Shown here: piece by piece, positions 1 through 10,046 of the stretch
Layout of the letters: the number at the start of each line of letters is the position of its first letter
How positions within the stretch are numbered: position 1 is the stretch's first letter
Origin: Phenylobacterium sp.
GTDB lineage: Bacteria; Pseudomonadota; Alphaproteobacteria; Caulobacterales; Caulobacteraceae
Reading direction: 5' to 3'
DNA: 42,095 nucleotides
Assembly (NCBI RefSeq): GCF_004299445.1
Contig: NZ_SCTC01000040.1
Location: 1 to 42,095, forward strand
Notes under the pieces: model-generated
Told to the model about the DNA's origin: nothing
Database searches by the model: none
The model's input: the letters and a program-made list of their open reading frames with translations, nothing else
Made by a program: the position numbers and the translations under genes

Positions 1-222
1 GTCGTGGCCTTGTCATTCTCGGCGATGATCCCCGCCGCCACCGCGCAGGCCATGACCGCCGAGGTGCGCGCGCGACTGACCGCGCGGATGGACCTGTGGG
101 TCGGCGGTGCGGGCGCCGGGCTGACGGGTCCACAGCAACCCGGCGTGCGCACCCTGGTGAATCTGACGGACATACCGAGCGCTCTGGACCGCTGGCGATC
201 CGCCCGGCCCGCGGCGTCCTGA
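1..222 (+). CDS. C-terminal part of an unidentified protein (possibly a B12-binding-type domain)
   Basis: The frame is open from the first base and ends at TGA 220-222, so the true start is probably outside the window; an internal GTG at 4 has no visible support. About 73 residues remain. The segment DLWVGGAGAG followed by GVRTLVNLTDIPSALDRW looks like the last strand-loop-helix unit of a Rossmann-like domain. It vaguely recalls the C-terminus of cobalamin-binding domains fused to MerR-type regulators, but the DNA-binding part cannot be seen, so this is only a guess. The next gene starts 13 bases downstream on the same strand and may be co-transcribed. Confidence 0.5.
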   Translation, partial: VVALSFSAMIPAATAQAMTAEVRARLTARMDLWVGGAGAGLTGPQQPGVRTLVNLTDIPSALDRWRSARPAAS

Positions 223-235
223 TAGGAGACGAACC

Positions 236-868
236 ATGCTGCAGATCGCTCTGGGGGTCGCCGCCGCGACGGCGCTGCTGGTCTTTGCGCCCGGCGCTTC
301 CCGCGCGTCGGTGGAGCAGCCCCGCTACGAGGTGCTCGCGAAGGCCGGACGCGTAGAATTGCGCGAGTATCCGGCGCTCATCGCCGCGGAGACAGTGGTC
401 CAGGGCGATGAGTCCACGGCGCGCAATCGCGGCTTCCGCAAGATCGCCGGGTACATCTTCGGGGACAATCAAACCCGCAAGTCGGTCGCCATGACGGCTC
501 CGGTGGCGCAGGCGGCCGCCACGTCGGAGAAGATCGCCATGACCTCGCCGGTGGCCCAGGAGCCAACCGCCGGGGGGTGGCGGATCCAATTCTTCATGCC
601 GGCGGCATATGCGATGGACACGCTGCCGCGGCCCAACAACGCGGATGTGACGCTGCGAACCCTGCCGGCGGAGCGATACGCCGTGATTCGGTTCAGCGGC
701 TCCACAAGCGCCGCGCGGATGGCCGAGCGCGAAGCGGAGCTCATTGCCGCCGCCAAGGCCCAGGGCTGGCGGGTCAAGGGCGCGGCCGTCTACTGGTTCT
801 ACGATCCGCCGTGGACGCCGTTGCCCCTGCGCCGCAACGAGGTCGCCATCCCCGTCGCCGCCTCTTGA
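236..868 (+). CDS. SOUL-family haem-binding-like protein, exported
   Basis: The 210-residue product has a signal peptide (about residues 1-24, cleavage near SRAS) and then one SOUL domain to the end. Family hallmarks seen are the opening VEQPRYEVL, VELREYPALIAAE, the NQTRKSVAMTAPVAQ segment repeated in spirit as KIAMTSPVAQE, and the closing WFYDPPWTPLPLRRNEVAI. The SOUL family includes haem-binding proteins, but many bacterial members have no proven ligand. It would act in the periplasm. The ATG is chosen because AGGAG lies at 224-228 with good spacing and because it gives the signal peptide directly. It follows the upstream frame by 13 bases and converges on ydbL. Confidence 0.9.
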   Translation: MLQIALGVAAATALLVFAPGASRASVEQPRYEVLAKAGRVELREYPALIAAETVVQGDESTARNRGFRKIAGYIFGDNQTRKSVAMTAPVAQAAATSEKIAMTSPVAQEPTAGGWRIQFFMPAAYAMDTLPRPNNADVTLRTLPAERYAVIRFSGSTSAARMAEREAELIAAAKAQGWRVKGAAVYWFYDPPWTPLPLRRNEVAIPVAAS

Positions 869-899
869 CGACCGGCGCCGCGACGGGCGGCTGTCTGGC

Positions 900-1262
900 C
901 TACTTCCGTGTCCAACCGCCGTTCGCGGGCTTGTAGTACTCGCCCGGCTTCACGCGGCCCTGGATGACGTTGGTGAAGGCCGAGGCGCCCGCGGCGGCGG
1001 CCGATACCTTGTTCTCGGCGGCGGCCTCCCGGTAGAGCTGGGCGCGACCGGCGTTGATCGAGGCCACGGCGGCCTGCTGGGCCGCATCGCCCGGCTTCAC
1101 GAAGCCCAGGAAACCGTCGGCCTGCTCGCCGACCACGCCGGCGGCCTTCGCCGCGTCCACGGTGGCCTTTTCCGCGGCCGTCTGGGCGACGGCGGCGGGC
1201 GGAGCCGCGGCCAGCGCCAGCAGCACGGCGGCGCCCACGTTGAAGAAATCGGTCTTTTGCAT
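900..1262 (-). CDS. ydbL: YdbL-family periplasmic protein (DUF1318)
   Basis: The product has 120 residues: an N-terminal signal peptide (about 1-26, ending PPAAVA) and a DUF1318 domain. Typical features are TVDAAKAAGVVGEQADGFLG, the INAGRAQLYREAAAEN segment and the closing KPGEYYKPANGGWTRK. In E. coli YdbL is a periplasmic helper of the YdbH-YnbE lipid bridge. The start is ATG at 1262; an in-frame TTG nine bases upstream is less likely because it would leave little room for a ribosome site after the ynbE stop. It is the last gene of a ydbH-ynbE-ydbL set on the minus strand, 12 bases after ynbE, so all three are probably one transcript. Confidence 0.88.
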   Translation of the reverse strand: MQKTDFFNVGAAVLLALAAAPPAAVAQTAAEKATVDAAKAAGVVGEQADGFLGFVKPGDAAQQAAVASINAGRAQLYREAAAENKVSAAAAGASAFTNVIQGRVKPGEYYKPANGGWTRK

Positions 1263-1274
1263 CTCTCTCAAGCC

Positions 1275-1460
1275 TCAGAAGAGGTTCGGGTTTTTCTGGA
1301 TGAGGGCTTTGACGTCCTCGTCCAGCTGCAAGCGGACGTTGGCGTCCAGCTTTGCATAAATGGTGATCGGCGCGACCTCGACCCTCACGGTCGGGGTGCA
1401 CGCGCCGAGGCCCAGCAACGCCCCTGCGAGCAGGGGGGCGGCGGCGAAGGCGGCTCTCAT
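1275..1460 (-). CDS. ynbE: YnbE-family outer-membrane lipoprotein
   Basis: A 61-residue lipoprotein. The signal peptide ends in the lipobox LGAC, with Cys21 as the lipidated residue, and the mature part TPTVRVEVAPITIYAKLDANVRLQLD matches the YnbE family. In E. coli YnbE sits in the outer membrane and extends the beta-sheet of YdbH to complete an intermembrane bridge. The chosen ATG at 1460 has GAGG about eight bases upstream and begins the signal peptide exactly; a longer in-frame reading from 1499 would add 13 residues with no signal function. It lies 69 bases after ydbH and 12 bases before ydbL. Confidence 0.88.
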   Translation of the reverse strand: MRAAFAAAPLLAGALLGLGACTPTVRVEVAPITIYAKLDANVRLQLDEDVKALIQKNPNLF

Positions 1461-1529
1461 GGGTGGGACCTCATCATGTCTCCTATTCGACAGTGTCACG
1501 GCTGAACCGGACCTGAACTGTTTGTTGCA

Positions 1530-4502
1530 TCACGGTTTCGGCGCCTGGGGCGTCCGGGCGCGCTGGAATTCCCCCCAGTCGGCCATCAGGTCGTCCAGGT
1601 TCAGGGTCGTATCGAGCGTCAGGTTCACCCCCGTGCCTGACGGCAGCGGCAGCTTCCGGCCCAGGAACTTCCGCTGGATCAGCTCCAGCAACGTCAGCCG
1701 GATGCGCTGCTTCGTCGGCGGATCATGGCGGCCGACGATATGGAACAGCATCCCCAGCCGCCCGTCGTCCTTGCTCGCCACCGTGACCTCAAGCGTGTCG
1801 AACGCCAGGTTCTCCATGGCCTGGTAGGCGAAGTCGGTGAAGGTGTCGTTCGGGTTCACCTCCGAGGGCAGGGTGGTCGGGGTGTCGGCCGAGACGCCCG
1901 TCAGCGCCGCGCGGCTGATCGAAAGCCGGCCCGGCTGGTCGGCCTTCAGGAGGCCGCCCGAGATACGCACCTTGTTCCCGGTCATCTCGAACGGGATGCG
2001 GCCCGACACCTTGGCGTCGAGGTCCACCTTGTCGCCGAACGGCGAGGCCTCGACCAGGTCGTGCAGCTGCACGCCCTCGACGTAGATCACCCCGCGGGTG
2101 GGCGCGCCGGGCGCCAGCGGCACCTCCAGGGTCTCGGCCCGAATGCGGCCGCCGCCGACGCTGGCCTCGCCGCCTTCCACCTTCAGCAGGTTGTCGGCCA
2201 GCTCGAACCGCGCGCGCAGGCCGGTGAGCAGCACCATCGACTGGACCTCGGCGACGGTCAGCTCCTGGCCGGGCGCCGCCTTCAGCGGGGCGAGGCTCTC
2301 GAAGACGATCTCGCCCTTCAGCCCGCGCACCGGGCCGGCCGGGCTCTGGAAGTCCAGGCCCGGAACGATCAGCTTGCCCGAGCTGGTCGAGCCTTCCGGC
2401 GCCCAGTCGAAGCGACCCGTGAACCTCGCCTGCCCCACCGCGGGCGAGCCCACGGACGAGGCCAGCGGTGAGATCTGCAGCGGCTGCAGGCCGCCTTCGG
2501 CGAAGGTCAGGGTCTCGGTCTCGATCACCGCGACCCCGAAGCCAAGCCGCCCGTCGTGAGTGACCAGCGCCGTGCCCAGCCGCCCGGCGTCCGGCCGCGT
2601 GAACGCCAGGTCCGCGCGCCAGATGAACTCGCGCAGCGTCACGTCGCCGCTCATCAGGAACGGGTTGAACCGCGTCTCGGGCGCGGTGTCTTCCAGGCGC
2701 GCGGTGTCCGCATGGATCGTGGCCGTCATGTTCGGCCCCGAGCCCGACGCCCGCACCCGGCCCGCACCGCCCGCCACGCGGCCCTGCACGAACGGCGCCG
2801 CGGCCGCCACCCGCTCGGCCCGGCCCGACACCCGCCACGCGCCGTTGCGCATCGCAAACAGCGGCCCGCCCGCCGGGCACAGCCGTCCCGAGATCGCCTC
2901 GATGTCGTTGGCCCCGAACTCCAGCCGCTGGACAGCGAAATCGGCGCAACGGCTGGCCGTGAAGGTGATCCCGCCTTCCGCCATGGCCACCCGCCCGGCG
3001 GCCCCCAGCCGCGCGTTCACGGCCGGCCCGGCCGACAGCCCCGAGACCGCCAGCGCCACGTCCGCGGAAGGCGCCTCGCCCAGCTGCAGCCGGCTGATCG
3101 TGAGGTCCGTCTTCGGCAGACCGCCGCCCGAAGCAGACAGCCGCTGCGCGCTGGTCATCACCAGCTGGGCGCCGCTGTCGGATGTCAGGCGCACCGGCTC
3201 GCGCATCGCAAGGCTCCAGCTCGGCGGCTGCTGGCGATCGTAGCTCGCGGTCAGGCCGAGTCTCGGGGCCGCAATCCGGAAGCCGCGCGCCGCCCGCTTC
3301 AGCGCCAGCACGCTGCCCGCGTCGCCCGCGACGGGCGCGCCCATCCCGCTCCACGCCCCATGGCCGACCACTGAGCCGGTGAGCTCGGCCGTGCCGCGGC
3401 TTGCCCCGACCGAGACCGGGCCCGTGGCCGCGACGACGAAATCGGTCAGCCGGAGATCGGCCGCCCGGATCTCCTGCGCCGCGCCGCTCAGGGTGACGAC
3501 GCCCGCCAAGCGATCGCCGCCCGCGCGGGTCCAGGCCAGATCCTTCGACGTGATCGCCGCACGAATCGCCTCTGCGCGCGCCTCGCCGAACCGGCCCGAG
3601 CCCGCGTTGAAGCTGCCCGCCATCTGTCCCCGCACCGCCAGATCGCTGATCCAGCCCCGCGACTGGCCAGTGAACCCGACCTTGAGCTCGGCCTTTTCCA
3701 GCGTCTGGCCCACGACGTCAGCGCGGGCGCCGACCACGGTCAGGTTGGCCACGACCGCGCCCTCGCCCCGGCGCTTCTGAGCATCGGGATAGGGCAGCTG
3801 GGCGGTGAATGTCAGGCGCGCGTCGGACAGCGTCGCGCCGCCCGCCGTCGCCCGGGTCACCGGCGCCGAGAACGATACATCCGCGCGCCCGGACCGCGTG
3901 ACCTCGGTCAGAGCGCCCACGCCCAACGCCACGTCGAAGTCGCGACTCTTCAGCCGCGTTGGCGCCGACGTGGCGGTCAGGGTCTTCAGCTGGCCGTCGT
4001 CCACCAGCGCGTCGGCGGTCACGCGCACCGGCCCGTAGTCGGTGCCGAGCACCAGAACGCCGTCGTCGATGTTGATACGCGGGATCTTGGCGCCCGGTGG
4101 CGGCGGCCGGCTGAGGAATTCTGTCACCAGCGGGTCCAGCGATCCCATCTTCAGCCCCGCGGGCGTCAGCCGCGCCCGCAGCACCGGCTTGCGCAGCGTG
4201 ACCGAGACCACCTCCAGCCCGGACAGTCGCGCGCGATAGCGCACGTCCACCTGCTGCGCCTCGAAGTCGGGGTTGCTGGGGTCGCCGAGGCTGAGCCTGG
4301 CGGTGAAGGTCGAGGGCCCGATTTCCTCGACCACGGCCCGCGTCGCGATGCCCCGGCTCTCCAGCCAGCCGGTCAGCGCCTCGCGCGCCAGGGTCCGGCG
4401 GTTCAGCCAGGTCAGCGCCACGATCACAAGCACGACGACGCCCGCCACCGCCAGGAGGCGTAGCAGCGTACGGCGCGGGCGCGTCTGAGGTTCGTCGGTC
4501 AA
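1530..4502 (-). CDS. ydbH: YdbH-family AsmA-like intermembrane lipid-transport protein
   Basis: About 990 residues. One N-terminal membrane helix (roughly residues 12-32, LLAVAGVVVLVIVAL) is followed by a very long beta-rich periplasmic region of the AsmA-like repeating beta-groove type and a conserved C-terminal YdbH domain (from about LENLAFDTLEV-like sequence through GVNLTLDTTLNLDDLM). With YhdP and TamB, E. coli YdbH is one of three partly redundant proteins that carry phospholipid to the outer membrane. The start is uncertain: TTG at 4502 precedes TDEPQTRPRR and the membrane helix; the frame stays open to 4673, but the extra 57 residues look non-coding. The linked ynbE and ydbL strongly support the call. 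Confidence 0.87.
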   Translation of the reverse strand: MTDEPQTRPRRTLLRLLAVAGVVVLVIVALTWLNRRTLAREALTGWLESRGIATRAVVEEIGPSTFTARLSLGDPSNPDFEAQQVDVRYRARLSGLEVVSVTLRKPVLRARLTPAGLKMGSLDPLVTEFLSRPPPPGAKIPRINIDDGVLVLGTDYGPVRVTADALVDDGQLKTLTATSAPTRLKSRDFDVALGVGALTEVTRSGRADVSFSAPVTRATAGGATLSDARLTFTAQLPYPDAQKRRGEGAVVANLTVVGARADVVGQTLEKAELKVGFTGQSRGWISDLAVRGQMAGSFNAGSGRFGEARAEAIRAAITSKDLAWTRAGGDRLAGVVTLSGAAQEIRAADLRLTDFVVAATGPVSVGASRGTAELTGSVVGHGAWSGMGAPVAGDAGSVLALKRAARGFRIAAPRLGLTASYDRQQPPSWSLAMREPVRLTSDSGAQLVMTSAQRLSASGGGLPKTDLTISRLQLGEAPSADVALAVSGLSAGPAVNARLGAAGRVAMAEGGITFTASRCADFAVQRLEFGANDIEAISGRLCPAGGPLFAMRNGAWRVSGRAERVAAAAPFVQGRVAGGAGRVRASGSGPNMTATIHADTARLEDTAPETRFNPFLMSGDVTLREFIWRADLAFTRPDAGRLGTALVTHDGRLGFGVAVIETETLTFAEGGLQPLQISPLASSVGSPAVGQARFTGRFDWAPEGSTSSGKLIVPGLDFQSPAGPVRGLKGEIVFESLAPLKAAPGQELTVAEVQSMVLLTGLRARFELADNLLKVEGGEASVGGGRIRAETLEVPLAPGAPTRGVIYVEGVQLHDLVEASPFGDKVDLDAKVSGRIPFEMTGNKVRISGGLLKADQPGRLSISRAALTGVSADTPTTLPSEVNPNDTFTDFAYQAMENLAFDTLEVTVASKDDGRLGMLFHIVGRHDPPTKQRIRLTLLELIQRKFLGRKLPLPSGTGVNLTLDTTLNLDDLMADWGEFQRARTPQAPKP

Positions 4503-4742
4503 GGTCGATGGTTCTGGCGTTCGTCCCCTAGATAGACGGAATCGCGCAGGAACCGTGACCGTTCCATTTTGGAAGGGCGGAGGAGATTGGTGGAGGGGGG
4601 GAGAGCGCGCTCCTGGCGCTGCACCGTGCGCCTTCCCAGCCGCGAGAGACAGCCAGTCCCCCTCCAACCTCATCTACGCAAGTTCGGCGCCATTGGACGC
4701 AGTTATCTCGAATGCGCCTCGGCCCATAGGTCGAGGGGCGCT

Positions 4743-5519
4743 TCAGACCCCCAGCTGCCCCAGCGCCACGCCGCCGTCGACAGCGATGGTTTCGCCCACC
4801 ACATAGTCGCCGGCCCGGCTGGCCAGGTAGATGGCCACGCCCTGCATGTCCTCGTCCGTCCCGATCCGGCGCGAGGGGATGCGCTTGGCAACCTCGTCGC
4901 CCTGGTCGCGAGCCACACGGTTCATGTCGGACGCGAAGGCCCCCGGGGCGATCGAGCTCATGACGATGTTGTCCTCGATCAGCCGCGCGGCCATCCGGCG
5001 CGTCAGGTAGATCAGGCCCGCCTTCGAGGCGTGATAGGCGTAGGTCTCCTGCGGGTTCAGCCGGATGCCGTCGATCGAGGTGATGTTGATCACCTTGGCC
5101 GGCCGCTCGTGGGTGGCGCTGGCCTTCAGGGTCTTGTGCAGGGCCTGGGTCAGGAAGAACGGCGACTTCAGGTTCAGGTCGACCACCTTGTCCCAACCGC
5201 TCTCGGGATACTCCTCGAACGGCGCGCCCCAGGCGGCGCCGGCGTTGTTGAGCAGGATGTCCAGCTTGTCCTCGTGGCTGAGGTACCGCTCGGTCAGCAT
5301 CTTGCAGCCCTCGACCGTCGAGATGTCGACCGGGATCGAGACGCACTGCGGGCCCAGTTCCTCGGCCGTCGCATCGCACGCCGCGGCCTTGCGCGCCGAG
5401 ATGTAGACCTTGCGGCAGCCCGCCTCGAGGAAGCCCTTGGCGATCATCTTGCCGATGCCGCGCGACCCGCCGGTGACCAGCGCCACCTTGCCGTCGAGTG
5501 AGAACAGATTGGACGCCAT
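4743..5519 (-). CDS. Short-chain dehydrogenase/reductase, RhlG-like
   Basis: A 258-residue classical SDR. The nucleotide-binding motif TGGSRGIG is at residues 16-23, the NNAG motif at 91-94, and the catalytic Ser148, Tyr162 and Lys166 (YHASK) are all present. The TGGSRGIGKMIAKGFLEAG opening and the SGWDKVVDLNL and VINITSIDGI segments resemble RhlG, an NADPH-dependent beta-ketoacyl reductase, more than general FabG. Substrate cannot be told from sequence. ATG at 5519 is preceded by a strong AAGGGAAGGGGA ribosome site. It is divergent from fadB across a 183-bp promoter region, which hints at a role in acyl-chain metabolism, though this is inference. Confidence 0.88.
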   Translation of the reverse strand: MASNLFSLDGKVALVTGGSRGIGKMIAKGFLEAGCRKVYISARKAAACDATAEELGPQCVSIPVDISTVEGCKMLTERYLSHEDKLDILLNNAGAAWGAPFEEYPESGWDKVVDLNLKSPFFLTQALHKTLKASATHERPAKVINITSIDGIRLNPQETYAYHASKAGLIYLTRRMAARLIEDNIVMSSIAPGAFASDMNRVARDQGDEVAKRIPSRRIGTDEDMQGVAIYLASRAGDYVVGETIAVDGGVALGQLGV

Positions 5520-5580
5520 GAACGGTCCCCTTCCCTTTCGTTGCGGCAGGCCCCCAACGTGCGCTTTCCCCTTGCGGGAA

Positions 5581-5612
5581 TTGACTTGGCCTCGCCTGCC
5601 GAGGCCTATAAC
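5581..5612 (+). promoter_or_regulatory. Putative fadB promoter with palindromic operator in the spacer
   Basis: A TTGACT -35-like element (5581-5586) and a TATAAC -10-like element (5607-5612) are separated by 20 bases, longer than the usual 17. The spacer holds a perfect inverted repeat, GGCCTCG at 5588-5594 and CGAGGCC at 5600-5606, around a 5-base centre. A palindrome filling an over-long spacer is the geometry recognised by MerR-family activators. The site lies about 90 bases upstream of the fadB start, in the region shared with the divergent reductase gene. Activity and the cognate regulator are inferred. Confidence 0.45.
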
Positions 5613-5702
5613 ACGCGTTTGAATTTCACGGCCGCCAGATAATTGCCGGTTCTTTTTCCTGCTTTGAATGGGCGGTCCGCCAACCACTTTCGAGGAAGCC
5701 AG

Positions 5703-7784
<2,082 letters not shown>

Positions 7785-7799
7785 CGATCCAGCGCTTTT

Positions 7800-7948
7800 C
7801 CCTCCCCTTCATGGGGAGGGTCGCGACCCCGGACCTGGTCCGGGGGAGACGGGCGGGGAAGTCACGATCCTCCCCGACGTCAGCACTCCGGCCCACACTT
7901 CCCCACCCTGGCCGCTGCGCGGCCTGTCCCTCCCCACAAGGGGGAGGG
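7800..7948 (+). repeat. Intergenic palindromic repeat cluster between fadB and fadA
   Basis: The gap holds three hairpins: CCCTCCCC/GGGGAGGG (7800-7807 and 7813-7820), a near-perfect CCCCGGACC/GGTCCGGGG (7827-7835 and 7837-7845), and CCCTCCCC/GGGGAGGG-type arms at 7928-7935 and about 7940-7948. The same CTCCCC...GGGGAG kind of unit recurs near 15000, 16774-16874 and 34769-34791, so it is a dispersed intergenic repeat family. It could fold in the fadBA message and uncouple the two genes. Confidence 0.75.
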
Positions 7949-7967
7949 AAAGTTCAAGGACTCTCTC

Positions 7968-9173
7968 ATGCGTGAAGCTGTCATCGTCGCCGCCAAGCGG
8001 ACGCCCATCGGCAAGGCCTATCGCGGCGCCTTCAACAACACCTACGGCGCCACGCTGGGCGCCGAGGCGATCCGCGCCGCCGTGGCCCAGGCCGGGGTCG
8101 ACCCCGGCGAGATCGACGATGTCGCCATGGGCTCGGCCCTGCAGCAGGGCACCACGGGCAACAACATCGCCCGCCAGGCGGCGCTGCGCGCCGGTCTGCC
8201 CAACACCGTCTCGGGCATGACCATCGACCGCCAGTGCTCGTCGGGCCTGATGGGCGTGGCCACCGCCGCCAAGTACATCATCAACGACGGCGCCCAGGTC
8301 GCCATCGGCGCCGGCATCGAGTCGATCAGCCTGGTGCAGAACGACAAGATCAACCGCTTCATGGCCACCGACACCTGGCTGCGCGACCACGTGCCGGAAC
8401 TGGCCACCTCGATGATCGAGACCGCCGAGATCGTGGCCGAGCGCTACGGCATCAGCCGCGAAGCGCAGGACGAATACGCCCTGCAGTCGCAGCAGCGTAC
8501 GGGCCAGGCCCAGGCCGAAGGCCGCTTCGCCAACGAGATCGTCCCGGTCACCACGATCATGAAGGTGCTGGTCAACAAGGAGACGGGCGAGACGGCCGAC
8601 AAGGAGATCACCATCTCGGCCGACGAGGGCAATCGTCCCCAGACGACCCTGGCCGACCTCCAGAAGCTGAACCCGGTGTTCAAGGGCGGCAAGTACGTGC
8701 CCGAGGGCAAGTTCGTCACCGCCGGCAACGCCAGCCAACTGTCGGACGGCGCCGCCGCCGTGGTGCTGATGGAGCGCAAGGAAGCCGAGCGCCGCGGTAT
8801 CGAGGCCCTGGGCGCCTACCGCGGCATGGCCGTGGCCGGCTGCGGCCCCGAGGAAATGGGCATCGGCCCGGTCTTCGCGATCCCCAAGCTGCTCGAGCGC
8901 AACGGCCTGACCATCGACGACATCGACATCTGGGAGCTGAATGAGGCCTTCGCCAGCCAGGTCATCTACTGCCGCGACAAGCTCGGCATCGACCCGGCCA
9001 AGTACAACGTCTCGGGCGGCTCGATCTCGATCGGCCACCCCTACGGCATGACCGGCGCCCGCTGCACGGCCCATCTGATGTACGAAGGCAAGCGCCGCGG
9101 CGCGAAGTACGGCGTCGTCACCATGTGCGTCGGCGGCGGCATGGGGGCCGCCGGGCTCTTCGAAATCTTCTAG
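7968..9173 (+). CDS. fadA: Acetyl-CoA acyltransferase (3-ketoacyl-CoA thiolase)
   Basis: A 401-residue thiolase of normal length. The acyl-accepting Cys90 is in DRQCSSGL, the catalytic His357 in [12 protein letters not shown] and the second catalytic Cys387 in [12 protein letters not shown]. It cleaves 3-ketoacyl-CoA with CoA to acetyl-CoA and a shortened acyl-CoA, the last step of the beta-oxidation cycle. It lies downstream of fadB on the same strand, as in the classical fadBA pair, but with a repeat-filled 183-bp gap rather than direct coupling. A strong intrinsic terminator follows 26 bases after the stop. It could also act as an acetyl-CoA acetyltransferase, but the fadB neighbour favours beta-oxidation. 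Confidence 0.94.
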   Translation: MREAVIVAAKRTPIGKAYRGAFNNTYGATLGAEAIRAAVAQAGVDPGEIDDVAMGSALQQGTTGNNIARQAALRAGLPNTVSGMTIDRQCSSGLMGVATAAKYIINDGAQVAIGAGIESISLVQNDKINRFMATDTWLRDHVPELATSMIETAEIVAERYGISREAQDEYALQSQQRTGQAQAEGRFANEIVPVTTIMKVLVNKETGETADKEITISADEGNRPQTTLADLQKLNPVFKGGKYVPEGKFVTAGNASQLSDGAAAVVLMERKEAERRGIEALGAYRGMAVAGCGPEEMGIGPVFAIPKLLERNGLTIDDIDIWELNEAFASQVIYCRDKLGIDPAKYNVSGGSISIGHPYGMTGARCTAHLMYEGKRRGAKYGVVTMCVGGGMGAAGLFEIF

Positions 9174-9198
9174 GTCACGGATAGTCCGCAAACACCAA

Positions 9199-9225
9199 GG
9201 GCCGCCTGCGAGGGCGGCCCTTTTT
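9199..9225 (+). terminator. Rho-independent terminator after fadA
   Basis: An 8-bp GC stem, GGGCCGCC (9199-9206) with GGCGGCCC (9213-9220), a six-base loop and a run of five T directly after. It sits between the convergent fadA and yceI genes and best serves fadA. Confidence 0.88.
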
Positions 9226-9258
9226 GCTGGGCGGTCGACTCCTGTCCGAAGAGCTGGA

Positions 9259-9873
9259 TCAGGGGGCCGGCTTGAACTCGGCCGCGAGCTGCAAGGTCAC
9301 CTCGTCGCCGAGGACCGGCAGGTAGGTCTTGATCCCGAAATCCGAGCGCTTGAGCACCGCCTTGCCGGAAAAGCCCACGGTGTACTTTCCGTCGGTGGGG
9401 GCGATGCCCGCGCGGTTGAAGGTCGCCTCGATGACGACCGGCTTGGTCACCCCGTGCAGGGTCAGGTCGCCGGAGATATCGGCCGTGCGCTCGCCGGTCG
9501 TCTTGACGGAGGTCGCCTTGAACGTCGCGGTGGGGAACTTGGCCACGTCCAGGAAGTCGGGCGACTTCAGGTGGTTGTCGAGCGCGGTGTTCAGCGTGCC
9601 GACAGAGGCGGTATCCACCGTCACCTGGAGGTCGGCGGCCTGCACGGCCTTGGGGTCCAGCTTCAGGGTCCCGGCGACGCCGGTGAACTGTCCGACGTAG
9701 GTCGAGAAGCCCAGGTGGCTTACCGACCAGGTGATCTTGGAGTGGCTCGGGTCGAGCACATAGGCGCCCGCCTTGACCTCGGCGGGAACCTGCGTCGACT
9801 GGGCGAGGGCGACCGGCGCCACGACGAGGGCCACGGTCAGGGCGTAGGCGACGGTCTTCAGCATCTGGCGCAC
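9259..9873 (-). CDS. YceI-family periplasmic lipocalin-like protein
   Basis: A 204-residue protein with a signal peptide (about 1-25, ending VALA) and one YceI domain. The hallmarks are YVLDPSHSKITWSVSHLGFSTY, the SVGTLNTALDNHLKSPDFLDVAKFP segment and SGDLTLHGVTKPVV. The fold is a lipocalin-like barrel that binds polyisoprenoid-type lipids in characterised homologues; the physiological role is mostly unknown. I chose GTG at 9873 because AGAGAGG lies seven bases upstream; ATG at 9864 is the alternative and also leaves a signal peptide. The gene is divergent from the PQQ dehydrogenase and convergent with fadA. Confidence 0.92.
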   Translation of the reverse strand: MRQMLKTVAYALTVALVVAPVALAQSTQVPAEVKAGAYVLDPSHSKITWSVSHLGFSTYVGQFTGVAGTLKLDPKAVQAADLQVTVDTASVGTLNTALDNHLKSPDFLDVAKFPTATFKATSVKTTGERTADISGDLTLHGVTKPVVIEATFNRAGIAPTDGKYTVGFSGKAVLKRSDFGIKTYLPVLGDEVTLQLAAEFKPAP

Positions 9874-10046
9874 GGACGTACCTCTCTGATGCGCCAGCAG
9901 GGCGCCGCCTCTAGCTAGAGCCCTTCCCTTTTGGGGACAATCGCGGCCCTGGCACGGCACTGCTGCCCAAATGGAAATAATTCATCAAGACTCGCGATGC
10001 GGCCGGGCGTCTGCGACAGTCGGTCCAAAGAGTTCGGGGGGACGTC

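Noticed and set aside
4549..4565. Near-palindrome GGAACCGTGACCGTTCC upstream of ydbH, with TATCTA nearby
   Set aside because: Its centre is imperfect, no matching -35 is seen, and it is not repeated elsewhere in the window.
9950..9966. TGGCAC...GC sequence resembling a sigma54 promoter before the PQQ dehydrogenase
   Set aside because: The spacing between GG and GC is nine bases, not ten, and no activator gene is nearby.
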